The notes beneath the pieces were generated by a model. That model was given only the letters and a program-made list of their open reading frames with translations. It searched no databases and had not been told where the DNA came from. From contig JAJQJQ010000026.1 in the NCBI GenBank assembly GCA_028622995.1, positions 310,001-374,000 of the forward strand: a DNA stretch of 64,000 bases, read 5' to 3'. This document shows positions 24,164 to 35,800 of the stretch, piece by piece (the first letter of the stretch is position 1; each line of letters starts with the position of its first letter). The translations under genes were made by a program, and so were the position numbers. The stretch is from Panagrolaimus kolymaensis (lineage: Eukaryota; Nematoda; Chromadorea; Rhabditida; Panagrolaimidae).

Positions 24164-25080
24164 TAAATTTTTTTTAAACAAAGTTAAAGGTCGACAGCTT
24201 TTTTTTTCAGAAATACGCTCTTTCTTTTTTCCATTTCTCTTTTTTTCCATTTATCAAATATAAAAAGGCAACATTTGAGTGACATTTGAGTATGAAAGTC
24301 TATGTAAAAAAAACATCTGCAAATACGCCCTGTCTGTTCTTCAGGCCGCATGACGTTCAACAAAGAGCCGCAACAATTTTGATGCTCGTGATTGAAGAAA
24401 AGCAAAAAAAAATGTAAAAAGCGAAAAGAAAAGGGAATATTTTTAAAACAACAATTGTCATTTTTTAATATGTGAAATCAATGTATAAAGCTTTTTTTCA
24501 ATCTTGAGCGAAAATCAAAACCAAAATTACCAAAAAAATTGAACAATATCATGTTCGAATAACCAAAGATATGTTTAGCTTTACTTCATTTTTTTTACGC
24601 TTGGATTGAATCACGATCAGCAGCTGTTTTCAATGTATTAAGTGGAAAAGTATAGAATAAACAACTTTATCGCTAAACTGTCATTATTATAACAGTCAAA
24701 ATTAATGACCTGTTGCTCTTTTTTGTTAATATTTAGCATGATATTGCTGCATTTTTAATGTAATAAGAACTAACTAATTAGTTTTCATTGTTTCGAATCA
24801 CAATACCTGACAGCCGATGAATTTTTTTATTGTGTACCAACACAAAAATCGTTTCATATTTATGATCAAATTTAAAAATTTTTGTCATACAAATAAATAT
24901 GTTATTTCTTTTTTTTTTGTATGTACATTCTTATTTTGCAGTTTTAATTTTTGTCAAAGCAGAAACAAATGAAGCATATTTAAGTGTGCTTTATTGTGTA
25001 CAAAAACAAATTTTTCTTAACGCGACAGCATTTTCCATTTCATAAGAGTCTAAAATTTTACGACTCATCTCTTTTTAAAA
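24164..25080. other. Upstream region of the serpin gene
   Basis: A/T-rich; no exon or repeat seen. It probably holds the serpin promoter and the 5' flank of the protease gene. Confidence 0.4.
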
Positions 25081-26550
25081 ATGTTTTTAACATATTCTGA
25101 AATTAAATTCTCGCTCAACATTCTTAAATTTTGTAATATTGATAATGAACCGGTTGCTTTCTCACCCATGTCAATTTTAAATAATCTCGCACTAATTTAT
25201 TCTGGATCCGATGACTCAACAACTACTGCTCAAATTTTTAAAGTTATTTGGGATGGTTAGTTTGCCTGATCTCTTATATCCAGCATTTCTATGGTTTGAA
25301 TTTATAGGAAAGCAAAAAGAGGTTGTTATTGAACAATATGTAAACTTGATGAAATACTATAGGACGCTAAAAGAAAGTGGCACAAGACACTTATATTCCA
25401 AAAATTTGTTTTTATCTGATACATCATTGATTTCATCGTATGCTGAAATCATGCAAGAATTTGATACTGAATATCAACAGCTCGATTTTGGAAATAACTC
25501 TGCTGAGGTGAGCAATCATTTTTCAGAATCTTTAGATCCGATACAGGATCAAAGATCCGCTTATTTCCTAAAAATGGCTCGAACTTTAACCCTTTAATGA
25601 TTACAGTTTCCAAATTTTAGAATATTAATCAATTCATATCTAAAAACACAAACAGCCGAATTCCCAATATTTTAACAGAGAATGATGATGTAATTATTAA
25701 GAATGAGACACATTTTTTAATTGTAAACGCCTTGCACGTTCATCCTGAATGGGAAAATAATTTTGCGGGTATTGGTCCTGGAAATTTTTTTATAGCTCCA
25801 TTTACACCTTATTCGGTTCGCAAAAGCAAATTGCTTTATCGACAAATTGAAAATGAAGCATGGAATTTTAATGAAGGAGAAACTTGGAAATGCTTGGGCA
25901 TTCCCTACAAGCACCAAAAATCCTGGCTTCATATATTACTCCCTAATAAGAAAGACGGCTTAAATGAATTAATAAATAAATTGGATTTTGATTTGATGAA
26001 GCAATGCATTGCCAAAAAGTAAGTTTTTACGCTGTGCAACATAATATTTTTAAAGCTCGTAATGGCATTATAAAAAAAATTAAATTACTGCCTTCACAAC
26101 TTAAGTCATTGAATATTTTCAATTTTTAGCAACGCAGGAAAAATGAATGTGTGGATTCCTGTTTTCGAAATTGAAAATAAAGTATATTTGAAGCAAGTGT
26201 TGAGCAAACTTGGCATGTCAGATATGTTTAATGGTGAAAATAGTCATAAAATGTTCAATCTTCCACGCCATGTTGATAATATTTTAAATCAAACAAAGAT
26301 AAATGTAAGAATCCTAACCTAAATTAGTATTTAAAATATTAATTACAATATATTTTAGGTTGATCTAATTGGATACAAAATACCCCCTCAACCTGCATTT
26401 ACAGTTGATGAATATTTACAATCAGAAATTACAAAGGATGAAGATATTAAAAAATTTCGTGCGACTCATCCTTTTGTGTACTTTGTAACCTTTGTGGGCG
26501 AAAATGTGCAAGATTTAAAAAGTATTGTAGTAATGGGAAAATATAATTAA
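25081..26550 (+). CDS. Intracellular-type serpin, probably non-inhibitory
   Basis: Five exons: 25081-25255, 25308-25507, 25621-26018, 26130-26304, 26359-26550 (379 aa, normal serpin length). Serpin blocks seen: AFSPMSILNNLALIYSGS near the N-terminus, INQFISKNTNSRIPNIL, LIVNALHVHPEWENNF, LHILLPNKK, and the C-terminal HPFVYFVTF followed by IVVMGKYN. No signal peptide, so cytosolic. The reactive-centre region between exon 5 start and HPFVYFV has no Gly-Thr-Glu-Ala-Ala hinge; it is Asp/Glu/Lys-rich. Inhibitory serpins need small residues there for loop insertion, so I infer loss of protease inhibition. It lies next to the S1 protease gene, though on the opposite strand. Confidence 0.85.
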
Positions 26551-26936
26551 TGGAAATTTTTATCAGAAATATATTTTATTTATTTTTTAAACAAGAGGGA
26601 ATGTTAATGTTCTTAATAAAAAATAAATTTGTTGAAACTCTTTGAATAACGGATATAACAATGAAAAGAAGGATAGTACACACATAGGTTTTATGCGGTG
26701 AGTAGTTTGAAAAAAAACGATTGATTAACAACCCAATCCATATTATTTATTTTTTAATAGCTGATTAAAAATTAATTTAGAGTGCGCTTTAATTTTTTTA
26801 GCAACTATGCAAATGACCCATGTATTATTTTTTTAATTTTTGCATTCAGCCATTTTTGGCTTCAAATATTTTATTTTGGTCGGTAAAGAAGCTTTTGTCA
26901 ATACATTTGTATTGGAAATTATTGTTATGCTGTTCA

Positions 26937-27011
26937 TCGTACAAAAATGCTCTTGAATTGGATCCCAATAATCAAAATTACAAAGAAAATCTTGCTCTTG
27001 TTGAAGCAAAA
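26937..27011 (+). pseudogene. Fragment duplicated from the SGT-like TPR gene
   Basis: Encodes YKNALELDPNNQNYKENLAL and a few further residues, closely matching the last TPR of the complete gene 5 kb downstream (31849-31923, YKNALELDPTNESYKENLAL). DNA similarity is high over about 75 bp and stops at both ends. There is no start codon or upstream TPR exon, so this is a stranded piece of a terminal exon. Confidence 0.75.
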
Positions 27012-27227
27012 TATTTAGGATTGCAATTTGCAATAATAAAAATGAAGGCATCAAGTCTTTTTCAATTTTTCAAAATACTCAACAAAGACCTTCGAAGATA
27101 TTTTATCCTTGGATTGTTTAAACAGCAGCTTTCATTCCTAATAAAATTTAACTATTTATAGTTAACGATGCTAAGTAGCTCAACTATTTTTCTAGCATTC
27201 TTATTACTTGGGATAAAATAAACTTAC

Positions 27228-27312
27228 AATATCCAATATCGCCATAAATGTGGTTGCATTGTAGATGATTCATTATAATTCGCAAACCATTGGCTTCTAA
27301 TTTTTTAATCAT
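27228..27312 (-). pseudogene. Unidentified coding-like exon fragment
   Basis: On the minus strand an ATG opens 28 codons (MIKKLEANGLRIIMNHLQ, then Cys/His-containing residues) ending at a GTAAGT donor. The composition is unlike the surrounding A/T-rich sequence. No downstream or upstream partner exon was found, and I cannot name the family. It may be an exon relic. Confidence 0.25.
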
Positions 27313-27741
27313 TTGTTTTATCAAAAAAAATCGCTCAATTCATCTGTTATTTTATCATACTTATCTTTAACATTCATTTTAATAAAAATTAAAAAAATAT
27401 TGAAGCAATAGATGAGTCAAATTTTAGAAAATTTGGCTTTTTTCAATAATAAAATATATTAGAGCAAGTTTGTTTTATTATTTAATTCAGTAACAACACA
27501 AAAAAAAGTTATGGTTTCCAATGAAATGAAACAAAAAAATTAGATATCAAAGAAATAAATGAGGTCATGAAAAAAATCGATCGATTAACTCATAATATTT
27601 ATGCCATGTATGTTTGTAATCATTTACAACGATTTTCTTTATCGTGCTGTCCCGTTCTTATAGTTAAAATTGATAAAAGGTTTATATATTTTTGGCATTT
27701 TATAAGAAATTGTAAAATTTTTTATAATAAAAAAATTATTT

Positions 27742-29050
27742 TCATGCTAGCTTTTTACAAATAAATTGAAGACTATTATCGCAAGGAATATTAGAAAGTT
27801 TTCCACTAAAAATCAGTGCACAGCTACCATTTATTGAATTATGTTGATTGCTTAACCATGGAAGATAATCAATTGGGTTTCCATCAGACCATTTCCATGT
27901 GAGGTAATCATCTGAATAAAGTCCAATCAATTCTTGATCCTCGCCTCGTATAATGCCAAAAGCTAAAAATAAAATATGCACATTTTAGTATTATATTTAA
28001 AAAAGGAAGGAAACTTGCATGAAATAAATTTAGCTTCTTCAAAGCTATGAATGGATGGTAAATGGCCCTTCAAAGATTTACAAATTTCTTCGGCAGAAGT
28101 CCAATTTAGTCTTCCATAATTTTTATCAATACCATAACAAGATAATGTTGATGGAAAATAAAACCAACCATATGCACATGTTGGTGGTGGAGAAGCTGAT
28201 ACCTTGCAAACATATGGTTTTTTATTAAAGCAATCATCAGTCAACCACCTTCCATTGTTTATCGTCAATGCCGCGCAATAATTTGAAGTAACATTTTCAC
28301 TCTCTGGGATTGCTATTATTTCATTAAAATCGAAAGTTGAATTATCTGTCCAACTCCAATCTCCTGGCGTCGTTAAATTATTTAAGCCTATCCAAAATTC
28401 AGTTATTGTACTGTCATTAAAATATGTTGGAGCTTCGGCTAAAAAAAATATTTCTATTTTTATTATTTTCTTTAATTCTTAATTCTTGGATTTAGGGATT
28501 ACTTGTAAGCAGCGCTGGCGGTTTACCGAAATCCTTCGGTTTTCGGTTTCGGTTAACCGAACCGAAACCGAAGCTTATCGGTTTTCGGTTTTTCGGTTTA
28601 AATCGAAAACCGAAATCCTCGATTTTCGGTTTTTCGGTTTATAAAATTTTTCGGTTTTCGGTTCGGTTTGAAATTCAAAATCGTTATTTTTTGGGATAAA
28701 ATATTAGGTATTGCTTAAATAATGCCTTTTTATGCATTATTAGCATGTTTGCTAACACTTTGGATAACAACTAGATACATTTTTCTATGAAAAGCGAATT
28801 CGGTTTTTTCGGTTCGAATCGGTGCACCGAACCGAAACCGAAGTTTCTCGGTTTTCGGTTTATCGGTTTGAACCGAAAACCGTGATACTTCGGTTTTCGA
28901 TTTTCGGTTCGGTTCGGTTCACCGAAAACCGAACCGAAAATGCACCGAAAACCGAACCGAAAAACCGAAAACCGCCAGCGCTGCTTGTAAGCAAAGCATT
29001 AACAAATCCATCATGAATCGAAACCAAATGGCCTGATAGCGAATTAAAAG
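27742..29050 (-). pseudogene. C-type lectin-domain gene, 5'-truncated and interrupted by a hAT-like element
   Basis: Exons recognised: 28985-29050 (GHLVSIHDGFVNALL, the usual end of the first CTLD helix region), 28019-28438 and 27742-27962. Domain 1 continues with FWIGLNN, WSWTD, NYCAALT and CFNKKPYVCKV. Domain 2 runs from CAYGWFYFPSTLSCYG to FICKKLA-stop, with IGLYSDDYLTWKWSDGNP and CALIFSGKLSNIPCDN. The intron between the last two exons has a GC-AG donor (GCAAGT at 28013-28018). The element at 28510-28983 sits on the first exon-intron junction. No signal peptide or start of domain 1 fits in the 468 bp before the next gene, so the locus is probably dead. Confidence 0.75.
28510..28983. mobile_element. 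hAT-like non-autonomous element built of CGGTTTTCGG repeats
   Basis: Perfect 8-bp target duplication CTTGTAAG at 28502-28509 and 28984-28991. Terminal inverted repeats CAGCGCTGGCGGTTT match exactly. The flanks inside are dense arrays of TTCGGTTTTCGG-type units in one orientation on the left and the opposite on the right, around a plain A/T core at about 28675-28795. No coding capacity. It is inserted on the 5' splice junction of the lectin gene. Confidence 0.9.
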
Positions 29051-29518
29051 CTTTTTAAAAAATGAATGATTTGATTTCATTAAGGTACAAGTGTTAAAAT
29101 TTTAAGAATGTTTCTGGAATTATGCATTAAGTGTATTTAATTTATATAACTTTTTGATACTTTTTTTTAGGAATTTAGATGCTTTAAAAGCTTTAAACTA
29201 CAAATTGTGTAATAAAACCTATAAAATCGAAATAAAAACACTGATCTTATTTTAAAAACAAACTAACATCCAATAATAATCGATACATTTTTCAAGAAAA
29301 ACCTAAAAGTCCATATTGTAATGCATATACGCAGCATATGAAAAAATTTGGTTCTTGCAACGAATACAGACTGTAGTTTTACAATCAAAAAAGAAAATTT
29401 CATTCATTCTTTTTTAAACTTTCATTGCTCTTTTTTCTACGTCGTTTTTCAACATTATCATCGAAATTAATTTTCGTGCATTTATAACTTTCATATTTTA
29501 GCTTATTTCTCGTTCATA

Positions 29519-31950
29519 ATGTCGTCTAATCAAGCATCAGCTGGTAATATCAATGTGAGTTTATATTTTTTGGTTAATTTTTTCGCAACATTTTTAAATA
29601 TAATTTTTTAGGATATTCAGAGATCATCTTCTCCAACACGGGATGATATTGCAAAAACTTTTGATCTAATGTTAGATGGAGAAGAATGTATCAAAGCTTA
29701 TAAATACAAGGAAGCAATAGAAAAGCTTACTCAAGCGATTGCATTGTATCCTCGTCCTCTTTTCTTTTGTAGACGTGCTGATATGTATTGCATTCTTAAA
29801 CAATATGATAATGCGATCAAGGTAGGCTTTATTTTTATAATATTAAAACCTTGTGTATTTGTCTTTTAGGATTGTCGTACAGCTATTGAACTTGATCCGA
29901 AATTTGATAATGCTTATCGTGTTCTTGGTTGGGCATTTAGCGCTCTCAAACGTTATGATGAAGCAATTGAAGCTTTCAAGAAAGCCCTTGAACTTGATCC
30001 TGGAAATGAAGATACTCGAGTCGGTCTTGCTCATGTTGAAGAAAGTCTTAAAATTGTAAATTTTCATTCATTCATTTCAATTTTTTCACCAAGTATTTAG
30101 ATCGAACAAAAATCTTCGCCTCCAACATCTGAAGCAATTTCAAAAGCTAATGATCTGAAAGAAGAAGGAAATGAACTTATGAAAGCCTCCATGTTTAATG
30201 AAGCAATCGAAAAATACACTCAAGCCATTGCATTGAAAAGTGATCCTGTCTATTATTGTAATCGTGCCGCTGCTTTTTGCCGTCTTAATAAATATGGCGA
30301 AGCTCAAAATGTGAGTATTTTTTGTATTGTATTTCTTATAATATGCAAAATATTTTAGGATTGCCATGCTGCTCTTTCACTTGATGCAAATTATGCTAAG
30401 GCTCACACTGAAAAAAAAAGTAGCGATTTTTCATTGACTAAGTCAGATTCTGGAAAAATGGTAGTGGATGAAGCTCCAATTTGGAGACAATTCCTAGGGG
30501 GCGATCTCCAAATTACACCATTTTGTAGACATTCTGTATTTTTTTGTTCAAAACTAGTATTGAATGAAAAATAATGCCTTTTTTTTCAAAATTCACTCCT
30601 ATTTTTGGGCAAATTTTTTTTCAGTCAAAGTTCAATGTTTTTCTTTTAACTATTTTTGATGAGGAAATACTCGAATCGCGATGAATGTTTTATTTGCGGG
30701 ACGTATTTGCGGGAAACATAATCCAAGGGTTCTATTTTTATTTTTTGCTATTAGTTGTGTTAAATTTAAAAAGATAGATTTTAGCCGGAAGATTAAAGTT
30801 TATGTAAAAAATCTTGTCCATTGCGCTCAGAGGTATTACAAGAAGCATAGACCATTATTTAAATAAATGTGTTCTTCTTCTCTATGTTTGAAAGATCGAG
30901 GTACTCATTAAAATGCAAATTAATTGGTTGCGATCAGCTTTATTCAAATAAAATAAAGAATTAATAAAACGATCCAGCGCAATCAAAAAAAATGTTCTGC
31001 GCCGTCTTTTTTTAAAAAAACGATCTAGCGCTTTCATTTTTTTTACGTATGAAAACGAAAAAAAGTCGAGCGGTCGCATTTTTTTCAAAGCGCTAGACCA
31101 GTCATTTCTTTGGCCGTCTGCCACCCATTTTCACTTCATTATCGCTTTCTTTCCTTTACCTTTTAAGAATTTATGCGATGTTTAACCAAAGTATTATTCA
31201 TTGATATCTTCGGATACCTTGATAGCTAATTGATATTCTTTATTGAAATCAAATAAATAGCAAATAAATATGCAAATCTTTGGTTTACCAGTATTTGCGT
31301 AACCATCCAAGGCTTCGGGTGCGGCCAAGCTTTGGTTAGTTATGCGAACCAGAAGTAACCATTGAGATGCATAGCTATGCATTTGGTGACGTTCAATGAA
31401 TTCAAAACATTAGCTAATGCATATATTTGGTTGCATCCAATATTTGCTATAAAATAAATTCCAAGCTCGAAAACTGGGATAATTCTTAATTTTTGGTATA
31501 AAGGCTATCTTGATAGTCTTCTAACAGTAATATGAAGTTTCAAAATCAATATCTAATAACCTTTGTTAATACAAAAAACTTCTCTCGCAATCAAAAAATT
31601 CGTCACCTTTTTCGTATTTAATTGTCTCCATTTTGTAGATATTTCGTCTCCTAAAATGGATACAAATACATACCCAGAAAGAGACAATAGTATGTGTATC
31701 AAATCGCGAAATCGGTTCCTTTAGGTATCGGGATTAGTAGCGGAATTGTGCTATATTTTGTTGACTAATTCGCTACCTTTTTTTTTCAGTGCATGCTCGA
31801 ATGGGTTTCATGTTTTCATGTTTAGGTATTTACTTCTATTCTGCTAATGCGTATAAAAATGCTCTTGAATTGGATCCAACAAATGAAAGTTACAAAGAAA
31901 ACCTTGCTCTTGCTCAAGCTAAAATTCGTGAAGCTAATCACCAATCATAA
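29519..31950 (+). CDS. sgt-1: SGT-like tetratricopeptide-repeat co-chaperone, with an element-derived intron
   Basis: Exons 29519-29554, 29612-29821, 29870-30055, 30101-30310, 30359-30419, 31790-31950 (287 aa). Two TPR blocks are seen: one over residues 20-135 (YKEAIEKLTQAIAL; YDEAIEAFKKALELDP), the second starting SKANDLKEEGNELMKASMF and ending YKNALELDPTNESYKENLAL. The second resembles the carboxylate-clamp TPR of SGT/STI1, which binds Hsp70/Hsp90 C-termini. The SGTA N-terminal dimer domain is absent. The last TPR is split by a 1.4 kb element at 30406-31791. Splicing with the element's own sites gives the in-frame join KAH-TEKKMH-ARMGF, and the helix spacing then matches human SGTA after RMG. 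Confidence 0.85.
30406..31791. mobile_element. CACTG-terminated element forming an intron of the TPR gene
   Basis: The left end reads CACTG, nine A, GTAGCGA; the right end is the inverse, TCGCTACC, nine T, CAGTG (one G more than the left). A 2-bp CA duplication flanks it (30404-30405, 31792-31793). CACTG/CACTA termini with 2-3 bp duplications fit the CACTA-Mirage-Chapaev group. Inside are an inverted GGAGACAATT pair (30483-30492 and 31620-31629) and short inverted units around 30965-31105, but no transposase. The left terminus supplies a GTAGCG splice donor at 30420, the right a T9-CAG acceptor ending at 31789. Confidence 0.8.
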
Positions 31951-32889
31951 AATCTAATGGCTGTGTTTGAGTCTCTTTTGTATTCCATTGTTTTTTTAAA
32001 CTTTTATTTTATGTTTCTGTTGTTGATTTGAGTATTCTTTTTTTTTGTCAATTTATCATGTTTTTTCTTGTTGCTGCTTTGAACCTTTTTTGGTTGAATT
32101 TTTTGTTTGAAAATAAAGTTTTACTGTTTGTTTTTATTATGTTTAATAAGTCTTTATCACTATCTCTTTATCCTAACTTTTTAACAAATTTTTGTTCCAC
32201 CATCTAACAGCGGTACGATAAATACCTCAAAAATTATGGTTGTAAGTAGTAGGCATGGCTGAGAGCCCACTTTTTTGTGCTTTAGCGCTCGATCACCCAA
32301 GCCCGGTCTTCATCCATTTTTTATTTTTCAAATTTATAAGTAAATTTTTTGTAGCCCTATATTAGATCGCTTTGGTTAATAAATTTTATAAAATTGTAAA
32401 ATTATAAAATGAATCACTACCAAAAACAACAACAAGATTTAACAACTAATAATGATTTTTCTTGTCCTCCCCCGCAGTTATACACTTTTTTCTTTTTTTA
32501 AATTTCTTAAATTTAGAGAAAGATAAAAGTATGCCTGCCACCTGTTTTTGTGTGTTCTCCAAAAAAAGTTGTTCAACTTTTTTTTGAGAGACTCTTTCTA
32601 ATCTTTTTTTTTCTTTGCTATTTGCCGTTGGGCTTGACTTATATGATCGCTCATTTGCTTGCTGCTTGTTGGTATAATATGTGCGTCGTTATCCATGCAA
32701 GTAAGTGAAAATGAATGAATGGTTGCTGTTGTTCTTTGACTTGAAAGTTAAATTGCTTTTAAATTGAGTGGATTGGCATTTTTGTTTCTATTGTTTTTTA
32801 TTCTTTAAATTTGCTAGAAAAAAACATTTCGTTGTTTGGTTTTATAGCATTTTTTGGAGTGTTTTTATTATTAAACCTTAGCTGCTGCA
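31951..32889. other. Intergenic region
   Basis: 3' flank of the TPR gene (AATAAA at about 32112) and upstream region of the repeat-protein gene. No exon or repeat seen. Confidence 0.45.
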
Positions 32890-35800
32890 ATGAGTTATGA
32901 TACATGGAGGTAAGAAATTTGATATATCATATTAATAAATGTTTATCGATCATAAAATCGAGCACTTTACTTTTTAAAACATTTTTTTGTTAACAACAAA
33001 TAAAAAAAAATTCTTTCAAATAAGTGATTAATAAAATGGTTTATTAATGGCAAATTTTTGTTTTGTAGATCAAAAAATAATTACGGTGAAAATTATGAAA
33101 AATCATCATCCGTTGGTGGTAGCATAGAAATTTCTCCCATTGAAGTTGGTACTCGTTCTATTTCATCCGATGGTGGAGGAACTCCCACTCAACAACGCCG
33201 AAGTGTGCAATTTTCTGATAAAGTTCAAAGATTTCCTGAATCTGCACCAACATCACCAAAACCCTTGGATACTCCAACCACACCAAAAGATGTCGTAAAT
33301 AAAACTCCATTGGGTATTGCATCAGAAAGTTTAAACCAACAACAACAAACTGGTGCTAATGATAATGCTGAAAAGAAAGTTGAGATTCCTATTGAAAAAA
33401 TTTCTGATTTCAAAGAAGAATCAAAAAATAGTAAACCACAAATTGATTCATTTATTGATGTAAAAATGGAAAAACGAAATGATCCGGATCTTGTTATTGA
33501 ATTTAATTCACCCCTTTCAAACTCTTCCTCTAATTTTAATTCCTCCCAACAACAACAAGAAAAAATTAGTGATTATAAACAAAATCAAGAGCAAAATCAA
33601 AATAATTTTAAACCATCACCAACAACAGCTGACACTTCTTATTCTTCTTCCCATGCAGCAGCATCAATTGAACAACAACAACAACCCCCGCATCATCATG
33701 TCAAAAATGAAAATGTGAATGATAACAGCAATTTCAATGGAAATTATAATGATAAACCATTTGTAACTACAGTAATTTTAAACGTTGAAATGGTTAGAAC
33801 TCCAAAAGAAACTGATCCTGAAGATGATTGGGATACAGATTTGGTAAAAGTTTCATTTTCAACTGGTGCAAGTTTTGGTGAAGCCCAAGAAACTGAAATA
33901 ACAAAAAATAACGCCGACCAACAAAGTTCAAAAAATATTGTTGAATCGATTGCACCCTCAACTATCCCTGTCAATGAGGCCAAAACTTCCCCAGATGAAA
34001 AGCCACCAAGATCTCCACAATTTGGTCAATCTAAAGAAGGCCTTAATGCCATTGACTTAACACCATTATTAAATACCGCACCCGCTACTGATATTGCTGT
34101 TATCAATGCAGGACTTAATCGAACTCCATCTATTACTGACGATTTTCCAGCCGAAGAAAACAACAAGTCAGCACAACAAGCTTCAGAACAAACTACTGAA
34201 AATGATAAAACAAAGCCCCAAAGTGATGGTAATAAAAATTCCATTGAAATTCCAATTCAATTTGAAGGTCAACCTCCAGTTTCTCTTGCTGACCTTTCTT
34301 TGCCAAAATATGGAACGGAGAAAGTTGTAGAAATTCCAATTATTTTTGATGATTCTTCAAAAGACAAATCTGAATCAACAAATGCTGAACTTCAATTTGG
34401 TGTCATCCCTCAAAAAGCCATAGAAATTCCAATTCAGTTTCATGAAGATAAACCTGTAACTCCCGTCGATATTCCATTATCTGAATTTGGAAGTCCTGGA
34501 GAATCAAAAGTTGAAATAGCTATTATTTTTGAATCAGATTCAAAACCTAATGAAGTAGAAAAAGAAAAAAGTGGTGGTATTGAAAAAGGAATAATTGAAA
34601 TTCCCATTCAATTTGAAAATGGACCAACAGTCGCAAAGGTTGATGTTCCTCTTTCTCAATATGGTACACCACCTTTGACTCAACAAGAAATTCCTATTAT
34701 TATTGCTGAGATTAAAGAAGCTAGTGGTGATTCAGGAGAAGCAGATAAAAATGATAATAAAATTAATGTAGTTGAAATTCCTATTCATTTTGAAGGTCAA
34801 GAAGCTCCAGCAACTCCTTTCAAAGATAAAGAAATTTCACCAGCTCCTGAAACTTCAACAGAAATTCCAATTTTTTTTGAAAATCAAAAAGATGGAAAGG
34901 AATCATCGAATGAAAAACCTCAGGAAAATACTGGTATTGAAATTCCCATTCAATTTGATGGCCAACCTACTGTAGCGAAAGTGTATATTCCTTTATCGAA
35001 ATATGGAACAGCTCCAGAAACTAAAATTGAAGTGCCAATTATTTTTGGTGAAAATAATGATACTAAAACAAATGTCGAAGGCGGGGATGAAGGTGAATAT
35101 ACGGAAATTTCTGTTATTCAATTTGGAAGCGGTGCTTCACAAAAAGCGAGCGACACTTCTGCCGAAGCTAATGAAGCTAAAACATATGCCTCAGATGATT
35201 TATCAAAGCAGGCAGAAGCTTTTGAAAATGAACAAACTGGAAAAGAGGAAGGAAAGAAGGAAACGCAAACAGCAACTTCAGATTATGCTTCCAATAAACT
35301 CCAAAGCCATGGTATTGAAATTCCAATTCAACATGAAGGCCAACCAGAAGTTCAAAAGGTTGATATTCCTTTATCGCAATTTGGAACTCCAGCTGAAACA
35401 AAACAAGAAATATCTATTGTTTTTGAAAGGCCAAAAGATGACCAAAAAACAAGCGACAATAATGAAAAAGACTTATTCGGTTTACTTCAAAATAAATTGA
35501 TTGAGATTCCAATTCAATTTGAAGATGGCGCACCGGTTTCAAAAATTGATGTTCCATTGTCTGAATTTGGCTTTCCCGCTGAAACTTTAAAAGAAATTCC
35601 CATAAAAATGGAAAAAGATGCTGGAGATGAAAATAAGGATAAGGCTGAAAAAAGCGGACAATTTGGAACATTGTCATTTAAATTAATTGAAATTCCTATT
35701 CAACACGAAGGTCAGCCAGAAGTTAAAAAAGTGGATATTCCTCTCTCTGAATTTGGAACTCCATCAGAATCTCTTACAGAAATTGCAATTATTTTTGAAG

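Larger units (their letters stand above)
26551..27741. other. Intergenic region with gene fragments
   Basis: Contains the TPR fragment at 26937-27011 (plus) and a short coding-like piece at 27228-27312 (minus). Otherwise A/T-rich with no gene. Confidence 0.5.

Noticed and set aside
23812..24250. Several overlapping open frames on both strands coding for RKRKRK/FPFPFP-like peptides
   Set aside because: They are translations of the GGAAACG repeat array of the hAT-like element and carry no gene signal.
30681..31124. Open frames inside the 1.4 kb element, considered as transposase remnants
   Set aside because: Short, on both strands, without a DDE/D pattern or zinc finger; the element is best seen as non-autonomous.
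32220..32310. GC-richer segment considered as a possible tRNA
   Set aside because: No cloverleaf with the conserved A and B boxes could be drawn.
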